Source of the DNA: Halichoerus grypus
Lineage: Eukaryota > Chordata > Mammalia > Carnivora > Phocidae
Assembly: GCF_964656455.1 (NCBI RefSeq)
Contig: NW_027555041.1
Span: 25,102-89,101, forward strand
Reading direction: 5' to 3'
Length of the DNA stretch: 64,000 bases
Below, piece by piece: positions 1-12,050 of the stretch. Numbering within the stretch: the stretch's first letter is position 1; every line of letters begins with the position of its first letter. The notes under the pieces are model-generated. The model ran no database searches, had not been told where the DNA came from, and saw nothing but the letters and a program-made list of their open reading frames with translations. The position numbers were made by a program, and so were the translations under genes.

Positions 1-480
1 TAGCCTCACTTGTGGCCTTCCCACCTCCCAACATACACCCACAATCCAGCTTTGCTGAACTTATTCAGAGCATGTTGTGCTAACTCCACATTTGCAGGCC
101 TTCCCTACCCAGTGAATTTCCTGCAAAGCCCTTCTCTCCATCACTACAAGAAAGAAATGGTCACTTTCTCCTTTGTACCTCCCTCTGTATTTTGTAAATT
201 ATCTAACAGATGCATGAATCGCATTGCTTATGCACTCACCTATACACTTATGCATTGTTAAAATGTGCAAAGCACTCTGATAGGTTTTGAGGACCTAAAG
301 GTGAATTGATTTCTTTCATAACTCCTCCTGCCCACTCTGCTGGAATATCTGGTGAAGAACACAGCGTTTGGGTTCTTTTTTTTTAATCATTTGTTTATAT
401 GTCTCACTGGTCATTTAGTTTAGCCTGATAGCATTCCTGACCCACAACAGTTCTGTAATAAATACTTGCTGAATGAAAAC
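1..480 (+). repeat. Probable L2 LINE remnant
   Basis: C/T-rich text such as 'tttgtacctccctctgta' and an end reading 'aataaatacttgctgaatga' resemble the 3' part of the ancient L2 LINE in sense orientation. It is strongly degraded and I cannot set the edges. Confidence 0.4.
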
Positions 481-1220
481 ATTTGGAAGTTGAACTAAAT
501 ATTGGCTCAATGATAAATCTTTCTTCTCTTCCACACAAGCCAAACCATGCTCAGGTCATTTCTGTATAGGTCTAAATTACACAAAAAGCAAGGCCCCTTC
601 TTCACTTTCCTGAACAGTCCGGATCTATGAATAGGTTGGCTAAGGCTTGGTCTGGCAGCCCTGTCTGGTGATCAAGGCTGGAGCAGTAAGCTTTACATTT
701 GTTAAGAGAGAACAGTTTCTGGGTTAGTCCCCGTGCTTACACCTGAACATCTCATTATGTTAATAGACAATGAGTAAAGGGAGAGAGACAGACACAGAGA
801 GCAAAGGAGTGAACAAAAAAGAAAAACTCTCCAAAGAGTAGGACTGATTATCCAATCATGGTTCTTTTCCTCAACTTTTGGTCTTCTGTCCCTTTCAGGC
901 CTTTACTTACACAGCCTTCGGTCAATAAACTTCCCTAATTAGAAACAAACTGGTAAATGTTTCAGTAAAAAGGAATATTCAAATAAGATATTTAGCCTAG
1001 AGGCTTTCATGTTTCATAATACTGAACAGATGGAACAATTAATGACTTCTTTAAACTCATAGTTTACTATCATCATAAAGGATGCTCTGCCGCTCTTCTT
1101 CCCTACTTCAAACCATACCATTGGTACAAATGAAACTTTTAAAACTTAAAAGTATTTTAAACTTAAAGTCATTTCAGGAAATACTTCTTAGACATACATA
1201 ACGCTCTCAGTATTTCATTC
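481..1220. other. Non-coding, no feature recognised
   Basis: A/T-rich sequence with no long open frame, splice-bounded exon or repeat that I recognise. From human synteny it probably lies in an intron of ELF1, but the sequence itself does not show this. Confidence 0.4.
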
Positions 1221-1236
1221 AATGTTCTCAAATTTC

Positions 1237-1394
1237 TTTTTTCTCTCTCTCTCTTTTTTAGGTAGGCTCCACACCCAGCTTGGAGCCCAAAGCGGGGCCT
1301 GAACTCACAACCTCGAGATCAAGATCCTGAGATCAAGATCTGAGCTGAGACCAAGAGTCAGACACTTAACCAACTGAGCCACCTCAGTACCCCC
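1237..1394 (-). mobile_element. Can-SINE (short form), minus strand
   Basis: Reads 'ggtaggctccacacccag' to 'ccaactgagccacc', the reverse complement of a carnivore tRNA-derived SINE. A 16-bp target-site duplication with one mismatch ('aatgttctcaaatttc' and 'aatgttctccaatttc') lies directly on both sides, which fixes the insertion boundaries. Confidence 0.85.
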
Positions 1395-1589
1395 AATGTT
1401 CTCCAATTTCTATCTCCAGGTGTTGCTCCTGAACTCGACTCTTCTATCCAACTTGACACCTCCATTCAAATGTCATAGTCTTCTCAAATTTAACAGATCC
1501 AAACCTGAATTCCTGGTCTTTTCTCCAAAACTTACTCTTACCCAGTTTTCTCCAGTTGTCCTGGTGGAGAGTGAATACTCCTAGCTGCT

Positions 1590-2150
1590 CACACCAAAAC
1601 CTTGGCTACCGACTTGTCTTTCTGTCCTAAAGTCATATCCAATATGTCAAAAAATCCTGTAGGCTCAATCTTCAAAACATATATAGAATCCGAGAATCAA
1701 TCCACTTCATTGTTACTATCGTGCTGCCAGCCGTTGTCCGCTCTTATCTGCATCCCTGTAGTAGTCTAAGGAGCCCTCCTGCTTCTCTTCTTCTTTCCCT
1801 ACAATCTAGTCTCAAAGCAGTAGCCAGCAGTAATCTATTTAAAAACACAAGTCAGATTCTATCACTCTCCTACTTTAAAACTCCTCTTTAAAACGCCTTA
1901 GCTCCTCTTTTCACACAAAAAAGTAAGTCTTCATAACAGCTTACAAGGACAAGATCCTACCCTGGCCCGAACCTCTATGACTGTATCTCCTACTACTTCC
2001 TGCTCGCTCCCTCTCTTCTAGTCCCACTGACCTCTCCTTGCTATCCCAGGAACATATCAAGCATTCTTCCCCTCTAGGCCTGTGCACAGTCTCTTCTCAC
2101 TGCCAGGGAGGCTTTTCTGTTAGATATCCAGGTAGCTAACTCCTTTACTT
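1590..2150 (+). repeat. L2 LINE remnant
   Basis: Typical degraded L2 3' text in sense orientation: 'cactctcctactttaaaactcctc', followed by C/T-rich stretches ending near 'ccaggtagctaactcctttact'. Family assignment is from memory of the L2 consensus. Confidence 0.55.
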
Positions 2151-2189
2151 CCTGTGGTAAACCACTGTAGTAATAGGTACTAAGTTGTT

Positions 2190-2510
2190 CAGACTTCTCA
2201 GTTTGAAATATGACTCTGCCTCTTCCCCCATCAAGAAGCACAGTCTACTTCTCCATCACTTAAATATGGGCTAGGCCAAGTGATATGCTCTGGCCAGTGG
2301 AATAATAACAAAACACAAGCACAGGTCTAAAAAGTATAAGGACACAGGGGCTTACCTTCTTGCTGCTGGGATCCCTCCTGCCACCAGTAAGGTATGAGAA
2401 CTACACAGAGAGGCCCCCAGCCATGTGAGTGAAGCCACCTGAGATTATGTATCTCGCCCCAGCTGAGTCAGCTCTGATCTGAAGAATCACCCAAACATAA
2501 GAAAGAATAA
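2190..2510 (+). mobile_element. MLT1-like LTR remnant (ERVL-MaLR)
   Basis: The order 'gggctaggccaagtgatatg', 'tctggccagtgga', 'ttgctgctggga' and 'gccatgtgagtgaagccacc', then 'cccagctgagtcagc', matches the layout of MLT1-class LTRs of old mammalian MaLR retroelements. It carries no coding sequence. Confidence 0.5.
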
Positions 2511-3010
2511 AATAGAGGATACACACAGGTGCTCAAAAATTATGACTTGCTCCTTTAAAGCCAGGATTAAAAACCATTCTCACTGTAGAATCCTATGCCA
2601 TTTCAATAACATCCCAAACTTTAAAAATCTCATAAATATTTTGAACTTTAGAATTTAGTTTGAACCACCTTAAGAGACATTTCCCAAATTTAAGATACTA
2701 AAATAAACATGTATAATCTGCTTTACAGATTAAGAATTCAGACAATTACAAGTTAAGAGAAATAAGTCCCCAGGACTTACCAACCTCTCCTGCCTTGACT
2801 CTTGTTACTGTTTCCCCACTATCCTTTCTCCCCATTCTTCAAGACTCTGCTAAAGTTCAGCTGAAAGAAACAATATATAAGTGATGAAACCTTAAAAAAC
2901 AAAATAGTGAAAAACAATGTGCCTGTGGGCAATAAATTATCTCAAGTAACTAAATGTAAGAATAGAGAGATTAAATAGAATAGGATATTTTTTAAAAAGA
3001 CATCTAATAC
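2511..3010. other. Non-coding, no feature recognised
   Basis: A/T-rich sequence between the LTR remnant and the next SINE; I see no exon, RNA gene or named repeat. Confidence 0.4.
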
Positions 3011-3013
3011 TCT

Positions 3014-3131
3014 TGGGGTGCCTGGCTGGCTCAGTCAGTTAAGCATCTGACTCTTCATCTCAGCTAAGGTCTTGATCTCAGGTTTGTGAGTTCAAGCCCA
3101 GAATGGAGCCCAATTAAAAAAAAAAAAGAAA
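3014..3131 (+). mobile_element. Can-SINE, shortened
   Basis: Begins 'ggggtgcctggctggctcag' and keeps the tRNA-like head, but lacks the CT-rich body and passes straight to an A-rich tail. Flanked by 'agacatctaatactct' and 'agacatctgatactct' as an imperfect target duplication. Confidence 0.85.
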
Positions 3132-3205
3132 AAAGACATCTGATACTCTCAAAAACAGAAAGCAGATACTATATACAAACATAGATTATAATAAAAATGA
3201 CATCA

Positions 3206-3306
3206 GGGACACCTGGCTGGCTCAGTCAGCGGAGCATGCGACTCTTGTGAGTTCAAGCCCCACACTGGGTGTAGAGATTACTTAAAAATTAAATTAAATT
3301 AAATCT
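3206..3306 (+). mobile_element. Can-SINE, short form
   Basis: A 'gggacacctggctggctcag' head and a 'cactgggtgtagagattac' body with an A-rich tail. Flanks 'aaaaatgacatca' and 'aaaaaatggcatca' form an imperfect target duplication. The internal part of the tRNA-like head is deleted. Confidence 0.85.
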
Positions 3307-3892
3307 TTATTTAAAAAATGGCATCAATAAAAACATTAAATTCTATTTTGTTGCAGAAAAAGACATACAGAAGGGAAGACTGTTCATTAGACAGTATTTG
3401 CTAATGATCTCAAACCAGTTACTCTTTTTTAAAAAAAATCCCTATACCACATTATTCCAACTAGATACTCAAATGTAAAAAAAGAAAAGCACCAGAAAAA
3501 AATATAAACATCTGTATATTATTTGGTAAGAAATGTCTTCCTATGTACGACACAAATGGCAGTAAAAAGATAAGGAAAAGGATGACATCTGACTACTAAA
3601 AATTTAAAACCACTATAACCAAAGCTAAGGCAAAGGAAAAAGAAGGGGAAAATGTGACCAAAAGTCCTATAAAAAAAAGAAAACAAAACAAAAGCTAGTC
3701 TTGGGTTTGGCTTCCACAGCCAAATACATACACTGAAACTCCACAAATACTTACAAAAAATAAAGTTCATGCTCCACTTACAAAATCAAAACTAGAACTA
3801 TTAGGCAACATCTTGTGGGTGTGTAAGAAAGACCCTACAACGTGGAGCTGCCTCAGTGGGCTCACTCTGACAGAAACCTTGGTCTCTTTATC
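3307..3892. other. Non-coding, no feature recognised
   Basis: A-rich single-copy-looking sequence. The open frames here are short and show no coding signature. Confidence 0.4.
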
Positions 3893-3908
3893 AAAATCTT
3901 GATCAATG

Positions 3909-4050
3909 GGGGGCCTGGGTCGCTCAGTCGGTTAAGCATCCGACTTGATTTCAGCTCAGGTCATGAGATCAGGGTCAGGATCCAGCCCTGCATCAGGCTC
4001 CACACTCAGCACAGAGTCTGCTTGAGGCTCTTTCCCTCTGCCTCCCCTCC

Positions 4051-4091
<41 letters not shown>

Positions 4092-4102
4092 CTCACATTA
4101 AA
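3909..4102 (+). mobile_element. Can-SINE with expanded (GT)n
   Basis: A tRNA-like head followed by a CT-rich body in which the microsatellite has expanded. A perfect 16-bp target duplication, 'aaaatcttgatcaatg', is found on both sides. Confidence 0.9.
4053..4090 (+). repeat. (GT)19 microsatellite
   Basis: Nineteen uninterrupted GT units inside a SINE body; likely polymorphic in length. Confidence 0.95.
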
Positions 4103-4146
4103 AAATCTTGATCAATGAACACCCAATTCTGTTTTGTTTTATTTTA

Positions 4147-4328
4147 ATTTTTTTTTCAAGATTTTATTTATTTGAGAGAGAGACAGAAAGCATGAGCAGG
4201 GCACAGGAAAAGGGACAAGCAGACTTCCGGTGGAGCAGGGAGCCCAATGCGGGACTGGATCCCAGGACCCTGGGATCACGAACCAAACCAAACTCAGACA
4301 CTTAACGACTGAGCCACCCAGGCGCCCC
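4147..4328 (-). mobile_element. Can-SINE, minus strand
   Basis: A T-rich start with 'aagattttatttatttgaga' and an end at 'gagccacccaggcgcccc'. Flanks 'ccaattctgtttt' on each side form the target duplication. Confidence 0.9.
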
Positions 4329-4364
4329 TTCCAATTCTGTTTTAAATTAAAATAAAACATTTAG

Positions 4365-4561
4365 GGATGCCTGGGTGGCTTAGCTGGTTAAGCAGTTAAG
4401 CGTCTGCCTTCGGCTCAGGTCATGATCCCAAGGTCTTGGGATTGAGTCCCCCGCATTGGGCTCCTTGCTCAGCAGGGAGCCTGCTTCTCCCTCTGCCTCC
4501 CACTTCCCCTGCTTGTGCGCTCTCTTTCTTCTCTCTCTGACAAATAAATAAAATCTTTCAA
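4365..4561 (+). mobile_element. Can-SINE
   Basis: Complete element: 'gggatgcctgggtggcttag' head, CT-rich body, and 'caaataaataaaatctttc' tail. The head carries a small internal duplication of 'ggttaagcagttaagc'. Confidence 0.9.
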
Positions 4562-4889
4562 AGAATAAAACAAAGTAAAAAGATTCATGCATTTAATTCT
4601 ATATAAATTTTACCTCAAAAGAAAAAAATAACTAAACAAACATTGGTCAATACTAAGCATGCTAAAGTATTCAGATGGAAATGTACTAATACCTGCAATT
4701 TACTTTAAAGGATAAATGTATGATAAGGCAAATATTATAAAATGTTAATGATAAAATCTAAGTGGCAGATACATGAGCAAAATTTCATCTTTGCTGTATG
4801 TTTAAAAATCTGTGTAGTAAAATATGGGGGGAAAACTACTGTTGTTGAATCAAACATTCTAACAGAAAAATTGGGCGCCAGGCACGAAT

Positions 4890-5610
4890 ATGCACTTCAC
4901 AAAAGAAATGTGGCCAAACACAATAGAAAATGTTCAAAGATATTCATTCCTGAACCTTAAAGCAGAAAAACAATACCGTTTTTCACCTATTAAAATAGCA
5001 AAGAATAAAATGATTAGAGAGGGTACAGGGGAAATAAATGATCTCATACACTATTCATGAGCTTTGTAAAAGAATATAATTCCAGCAGGCAATTTCACAA
5101 TCAAAAAGCTTTATGTATAGATCCTCTCACCCAGCAGTTTCAATCCTAAGCATTTATTCTAACAAAAAAATGCACAAAGATGTAGACAGAAATTCAGCAC
5201 TATCGTTCAAAAGTATAAAAAAAAAGAACTGTCATGTAAATCAGATGTTATAGAGACTGTACCTCATCATACTGAACATACCATATTATTCAGCTGTTAA
5301 GAATGATTATCTGGGGGCACCTGGCTCAATCATTAAGCGTCTGCCTTCGGCTCAGGTCATGATCCCAGGGTCCTGGGATCGAGCCCCACATCGGGCTCCC
5401 TGCTCCTCGGGAAGCCTGCTTCTCTTCTCCTCTCCCTCTGCCCCTGCTTGTGTTCCCTCTCTCGCTGTGTCTCTGTCAAATAAATAAATAAAATCTTTAA
5501 AAAAAAAAATGATTATCTGTATAAAATGGTGTAGACACGAAAAAGTCTCCAGAATACATGTAAGTGACATATGCAAGTTATAAACAGTACATGTCACGTA
5601 CAATCAACAT
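4890..5610 (+). mobile_element. Ancient L1 fragment, sense
   Basis: The text 'atgcacttcacaaaagaaatg', 'ctcacccagcagtttcaatcc', 'tgcacaaagatgtagacag' and 'cattattcagctgttaagaatg' follows the 3' part of old mammalian L1 ORF2, with many small changes. It is split by a younger SINE and continues after it. Non-functional. Confidence 0.6.
5314..5509 (+). mobile_element. Can-SINE inserted in old L1
   Basis: A full element with an A-tail; the target duplication 'aatgattatctg' on both sides shows that it interrupts the surrounding L1 fragment. Confidence 0.9.
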
Positions 5611-5689
5611 CTATGCATGTGTGGTCCTTATTTCAATATCTGAAGTAATGGTCAACTGAAAGTTAACAGTATTTATACTGTTAAGATTT

Positions 5690-6080
5690 TTATGATCTTT
5701 ATTATTTGTTTTTCGGTATTTAAGTAGTTTCTGTGTGCCTGGCACTGTTCTATAGACTCAGGATACAGTTTACCTATAGATTCATGTTAACATTCAGGCA
5801 GAGTCCCTGAAGGAACTGTGATGAAGGAAATCAGCAAAGTAACATAGTGACCAAGAAAACCCACTTTCAGTAGGGACAGCCTCTCTGAAAACGGGGCAGC
5901 TGCCTTGAGACCTGAATGCTGAGGAGCCAGTCGTACCCAGCAGAAGCTGGGGAGGAATACTATTAACAGAGGAAGTTATAGGAGCAAACAAAGGCAATTC
6001 GGCAGGAGTAAGCACCATGCTTCTTAGAGCGCAAGGAGGGAAGAAATAAGAAAAGCGGGTAGAGAGTACTAACCTGGAAC
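5690..6080 (+). repeat. Ancient interspersed repeat, family unresolved
   Basis: 'tgtgcctggcactgttctat', 'ttgagacctgaatgctgagg' and similar text recur in diverged form at 12285-12420 and 13740-14120. They match a common mammal-wide repeat that I cannot name with certainty. Confidence 0.45.
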
Positions 6081-6089
6081 ATATTACCA

Positions 6090-7280
6090 CTTTGAAAGTC
6101 AGGAAAAAGGATCAAGCTCGTCTCATCCTAAAAAATCAAAAACTTTTACCACTATCCCAATCATACTAGAAGACAAAACTTTGAAAATCTTTCCTTCCTA
6201 AGTGCTTGCCATACGTATCTCATTTAAGTCAGGCCAGAGCTATTAAAAAGCATTCAGAAAATTTCAAAGTAGAGCATTCTCGGGGCAACAGTTCTCCAAG
6301 GCCATTCACAGAACAGATGCATGAGAATCCTCTGAAGACAAGTACACAGTGCAAACATACATTCCTGAGTCCTATAGCTAAGGTTCAAATTGATTAAGTG
6401 GGACTCAGGATTCTCTATTTTTACTTCCCAGATGACCAGAAGTTAGTATAGTGACAAAGAGACCTCCATACCTCAACAGGCCTGACTGCCCTGTATTTAT
6501 GTAGATGTATGTATGTAGAATGCCATATCTAGATTAAGTCCGTGAGAAGGTCATATTTGTGTTCGGTAGATCCTATTTAGGAAATCAGCAAGGTGTGTAA
6601 TATATTTTTCAAGCATCTCATAGATCCAAAAAAGATATTCTTTAAACTCACACTTTTCCATAGAAACAAATCCAATCATTTGACAACCCCAAACCCATCT
6701 ACCATTCTTTCTCACTCCCTTCACAGCCAAACTTCCTCAAAGATTTGTCTATATTCCATTTCTTCACTTTCCTCTCATTCTTTGACTCATTCTAATCTAA
6801 TCTAATCTAATCCTACCCCTTTTAAACCACTAAATCTGTAAAGTCAATGACCACACAGGGCGAAAACCTAATTAATGTTTTTGGAACTTGTTTTGTTAGA
6901 CCTAATAAATGCTCTCTCCTGGTTTTCCCCCAATTCTGGAGTACTTTTCCTTAGTTTTCTCTGCCCTACCTCCACTACCTCACCACTGAACATAAGAGGT
7001 TCTAAAGATTCCACTGAAAGCCCTCTTCTCTTTCCAAACTCTCCCTGGGCAAATCCATCCATTTCTGGGGTTTCAACTACCAAGCCAGAGCATAAAGGTG
7101 AAAATCACCTCTGCTAAATTGCCCTCGACAATCCCCTTAAATTCACTGTTGAAGTTTTATCACATCAACAGGTCACACTGGCAACCAATATATCATCTGA
7201 ATAAATATAAATGAACCATTTTTCCCTCTGGCATTCAAGCACCAGATTAAGTAGGTAATTCATATTTAAAAGCCACATTG
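6090..7280. other. Non-coding, no gene seen
   Basis: Mixed-composition sequence with short shadow frames on both strands. It includes four tandem TCTAA units at 6791-6812. No exon, RNA gene or named repeat stands out. Confidence 0.4.
6791..6812 (+). repeat. (TCTAA)n pentanucleotide repeat
   Basis: About four tandem copies of TCTAA; too short to expect much instability. Confidence 0.85.
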
Positions 7281-7289
7281 TAAGAGAAG

Positions 7290-8040
7290 ATGCAGGATTT
7301 TTCTCCTTCTACTCCGTTCCACCTCCCTACTCCCTGGTTTAAAACCCATCAACATCTGCCATCTCTGCTTAAAATAACATTCAAAATCCTTTTTTTTTTT
7401 TTAAGATTTTTTTTATTTATTCATTTGAGACAGAGATACAGAGAGAGAGCATGAGCAGGGGGAGGGGCAGAGGGAGAGGCAGAAGCGACGTCCCACTGAG
7501 CAGGGAGCCCTACTTGGGGCTCCATCCCAGGACCTAGAGTTCATGACCTGAACCAAAGGCAGACGCTCAACCATCTGAGCCACCCCGGTGCCTCAACATT
7601 CAAAATCCTTGCAATGGCCTACAATGACTTATATAATCTGATACATGCCCTGGTCACCACCCCCCACTTTTCATACATCACAGCCCTCAGGGCCTTCTTT
7701 CATCTCCCAAAGGATACCCTTCCTTGCCCTGCTTTGGAGCTTTTGCAAAATGCTACTCCCTCGTGCCTCCCCTCCCTTTCCACTCCTCTCTTCCTCCTAG
7801 CCACTGCTTACTCATCCTTCAGGTCTCTATTCAAATGTCATTTTCTTGGAGAAGCCTTTTCAGTGTAGCCTTTCCACCTACTTTGTCAGGGGTCTCCCTG
7901 GTATGCATGTAACATTCAAGCACGCTTTTTACTTGTTCAATCAGTATCTGCCTCCTGCTCTAAACCGTAACCTTTATGAGGATCTTTGTCTGCTTTTTTC
8001 ATGGTTCTATCCCCAGCACCTAACACGTGAATATAAACCA
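7290..8040 (+). repeat. L2 LINE remnant, split by a SINE
   Basis: One of the clearest L2 matches in the window: 'cattcaaaatccttgcaatgg', 'cttactcatccttcaggtct', 'attcaaatgtcattttcttgg' and 'tatccccagcacctaacac' run in consensus order. A younger SINE divides it. No coding capacity remains. Confidence 0.7.
7390..7594 (-). mobile_element. Can-SINE inserted in L2
   Basis: Reverse-complement element starting with a T-run. Perfect target duplication 'aacattcaaaatcc' on both sides lies within the L2 text. Confidence 0.9.
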
Positions 8041-8118
8041 AATTAACAACCTCAATCTCATTACAGAGGTTTTTATAATCTTACCACTTGCATATCCAAA
8101 TATAAATTCAAATTTGCC

Positions 8119-8790
8119 TTTAAAAAAAAACTATGGTAAAATATACATAAAATTTATCATCTTAACCATTTTTAATTCTACAGTTCAGTGGCAATAAGTA
8201 TAATCATACTGCTGGGCAACCAATCTCCAGAACTCTTTTCATCTTGCAAAACTGAAACTCTATATCCCAATTCCCCCTTCCCCCAACCCCTAGCAGTCAT
8301 CATTCCAATTTCTGTCTCTATGATTTCGATTACACTTGATACCACAAGTGGAATCATGCAGTATTTATCTTTGTGTGACTAGTTTATTTCACTTAGCATG
8401 ATGTCCTCCAGGTTCATCCATGTTGTAGTAAATTGCAAAATATCCTTCCTTTTTAAGACTGAAAAAATATTCCACTGTATGTATATACATTTTGTTTATC
8501 CATTAATCCACTGAAGAACATTTGGGTTATTTCCACCTTTTGACTATTGTGAATAATGTCGCTGTGAAGATAGATGTACAGAGTCTCCCTGAGACTCTCC
8601 TTTTAGTTCTTTGGGGTGTATAGCCAGAAATGGGATTGCTGGATCAGACAGTAATACTATTTCAAATTTTTTTGAGGAACCACCATAATGCTTTCCACAG
8701 TGGCTGTACCATTTTACATTCCCATGAATAGTATACAAGGGCTCCGATTTCTCCACATTCTCTCCAACACTTGTTATTTCCTGTCTTTTT
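8119..8790 (-). mobile_element. Old L1 3' fragment, antisense
   Basis: Markers of reversed L1 ORF2: 'taccattttacattcccat', 'ttgctggatcagacag', 'ttcatccatgttgtagta' and 'ttgtttatccattaatcc'. No intact reading frame. Confidence 0.75.
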
Positions 8791-8869
8791 TTATAGCAGC
8801 CATTCTAATGAGTCTGAGGTTTTGCTTTTATATAAACTTTATGTGCTTTCTTTTTCCTACAAAGCTGTG

Positions 8870-11133
8870 GTAAAAAGCCCCCTCAAAACATGCACCATAA
8901 ACTAACCCAAGACATTCTAGAAAATAATGAAAATGGAAAAGAGACAGTCTTTGAAAGCAGGATTTTAAGGAACAATAAAATTGTGGTTCATGTGCAGTGG
9001 CAAAAAAAAAAAGAAGGAAAAACAAATAAAAGAAATGGCATTCCTACTCATATCTGAAATTCCCTGATGCCAACTGCCTGCTTGGAACTCCTTAAGCCTA
9101 TATTCTGCCTTCCATCATGACACTTCCCTTCACCCTTACCCACACCTGTGTACCTTCCCAGAGTGCTGGGACTGTGTCTGCAGTCAATCTCTTCCGGTCA
9201 CACTCTTCCCTCCTACTTCAGCTCTTACAACTGGGTCAGTGCCTGCCCTACTCAGTGGGTGATTGAGTGGCAGGGCCCTAACCTTCCCAGTTAATAGGGT
9301 CATCTGTATCCCTTGGCATAAGGGAGTATCAGTGATAAATACAGATGTCAGGAAAGCTAGGGTAAAACAACTCCCATTACAACCTTGAAAGTTTGAATTA
9401 AATGTTTAATTAAATCTGGAAACAGATAAAAAGCTATACACAAAGCAATACATCAACACATCCTAAATCAGAAATGTATCCTGGTCTTGGGATTTTAAAT
9501 CCAAAAGAAAGTTTTACTAAATTAAAAGATTAAACTACAAATAAAGATTTAAGATCGTCTAGTAGGACTGTCTGGACATAGAAGTCACTAGCTAAATACC
9601 TTCCCAGAGATCTAAAATAAAGCAAAAAAAAAAAAAAAAAAAAAAAGTTTAAATCAAAGTTACTTATTTAATAGTGAGTAGTCTGAATTCAAAAATAAAA
9701 TGTTAAATTTGCACATACAGGTGCGCACACAAAACTTACGAAACCATTGTTATTCCTTTATCAAAATTCAAGTCACCTATACTGGAATTACTTTTCAGAG
9801 AACAAAATATTTTATATTTACATTTGTGAAAATGAACCCCCTGAGAAGTAAAAGGAAACGCTAACTGCCATTAATCCTAAAACAGTCACCATTCCAGCAT
9901 AAAAAGTCAGATACTGTACAATAACAAAGTGCAGGCTAAAGATCAAACTAAAATTTTCTTTATATAAGTACAATGTCATTTACAGTTTTAAAAATGATAT
10001 GATAATGAAACCACTAAAGATTAAAAACTATAAATACATCTCTAACTTTACTGGCTCTTTGTCCCAATACTTAGGAAAGGAGCAAATGAACCATGAAGTA
10101 TTTTGAAAGTTACTTTCCAAACCTTAAATAGTATCTAAATAATACTGTTTTTTATACAGCAATGTACCTTGTAAGCCTAGATAAACATTTGCATTTTCAA
10201 GATTCATGGTCTACTTCATATAAATTAGAGTATACGTCAAGTATAGAATATAAGATATAAATATTGCAAAAAAAAATTATGAAAAGTCACCCCCAGTCCC
10301 ATTCATTTACTTTGAAAAGGTTAAATAAAATGAAACCATTTAAAGTATATCATCATATGTGCCATGCTATACTTCTGAGAAAAATTCAGAAATATTTAAT
10401 TACTTAAAATCATGAACATTCTATTTGAAAATCTCTTCGTTACCAAAATGTAAGGTCCTTAAGATGAAGTATCAGGTAACTTAAGGGGCTGGGGTCCAGT
10501 TGATACTTCATCCACTCTCCTCCTCAGCCTAGATACCACATTCAGAAAGAATGGACAATTGCTGACCTCAGAATGCCGCTTAAGCCCACTTCTGCTTTAC
10601 TGTTAACACAAATTTCAAGCGCTAAATGGCTACTCCACCCCTCCTGACACCTTAGGGAATACAAGCCATTTACAACATTGGGCTGTAAACAGCTCTTCTG
10701 CTAGGAAAGTTTTATTTTGTCGAGTTCTAGACGGAACCATTTCCTGAGTTGCAGAGAGCAAATAAGTCTTTCATAATCACTATTTCATTTTGATTCAAGC
10801 TAGTTTACCAATTTAATTTGTGAGCAGACTGCCCTTCTAAATAAGTAACATTGAATAAAATCCAAATTACTTACATAAATACACTTAAGGCAATTTATCA
10901 AAGTCTGGAGAACTTTTTTTTTTTTTTAGTCTGGAGAACTTCTAACAATAAAATCCAACTCTACAAAAAATGAGAAGGGAAGGTCACTTTCACTTAGTCA
11001 AAGAAGGGGGAGGGTGGAGACTTTTCAAATATTTCTCAAGAGCTACAACTGTCAAAAACAGTACCATATGTATTATAACATTGGATGAAAAAATGAGTAC
11101 AATAGAAGGAAAAAAAAGACTATTTTACAACAT
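8870..11133. other. Mostly single-copy non-coding DNA
   Basis: No exon or long frame. Around 9070-9250 there is weak L2-like text ('aactccttaagcctatattc', 'ggactgtgtctgc'). A run of 23 A residues lies at 9624-9646. The rest is A/T-rich and unassigned. Confidence 0.45.
9624..9646 (+). repeat. A23 homopolymer
   Basis: An uninterrupted A-run not attached to any SINE or L1 body that I can recognise. Confidence 0.9.
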
Positions 11134-11147
11134 GCCACAGTGTTTTT

Positions 11148-11330
11148 TTGTTTTTGTTTTTGTTTTTTAGATTTATTTATTTATTTATGTGAGAGAGCGA
11201 GAGAACACACAAGCAGGAGGGAGCTGCAGGCAGAGGGAGAAGCAGATGCGGGACTCAATCCCAGTATCCTGAGATCATGATCTGAGCTGAAGGCAGATAC
11301 TTACCCAACTCAGCCACCCAGGCTTCCCCG
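11148..11330 (-). mobile_element. Can-SINE, minus strand
   Basis: Complete reverse element beginning in a (GTTTTT)n tail variant; target duplication 'gccacagtgtttt' / 'gccacaatgtttt'. Confidence 0.88.
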
Positions 11331-12050
11331 CCACAATGTTTTAAAAAACACACTTTTTGATAAGAAATTTCTGGAGCAAATAAGTATCTAAAAAGCATTC
11401 TTAAATTTCTTTGCAACTTCCTAAAGCTATTGATTGTATTTTAAATTTCCTTTATTTAAAAGCCTCAGAAAAAATTCAGAAAACAAATTTCAACTTGCCA
11501 TTTAATTACCATAACCCACATATACCGATATAGAAGAACCATAATGAGTTCTAAAATAGTGAATTTCAAATGAATGAAGTTTTATTAGAATTCTTGATGA
11601 TATTAGGTTTAAGTTATACTGTCCACAGGGTGGCAGTCTCACAGCCTTAAATTTGTCTCTGGATTCAATGTACAATTTTAGTATTCAAAAAGCCACACCC
11701 ACATACACATACAGGTGGGCAATAGTAGTTTACTGTCTGACCAACCCTAGGAGCAAAAATTGTCTGTTCTCACCAAAAAAACAAACAACAACAACAAAAA
11801 ACTATGCTTTGTAACCTCCCTATTTCTTTTAGGAGTATTTACTTCCTGACATCTTCAATTTTTTCTTCCATTTACCTTTTTTTTTAAATCTCATTCTTTG
11901 TATTCTGCTGCTACCACCCTATTTAAGGTGAGAATAGAGACAAGGAGAGCTATTAAATTATTTCTGTACTTCTGGAGACACTCCACCTTGTTTAAGGCCT
12001 AACCCAAAGGGAGAGGGGGAGCAGGAACAGGAAGATGAGAGTGGACACTA
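11331..12050. other. Non-coding, no feature recognised
   Basis: Single-copy-looking A/T-rich sequence with a short (CAA)n-like stretch near 11785. Confidence 0.4.

Noticed and set aside
3842..4111. 89-residue frame ending in a Cys-Val run
   Set aside because: It is a translation of a SINE and its (GT)n microsatellite.
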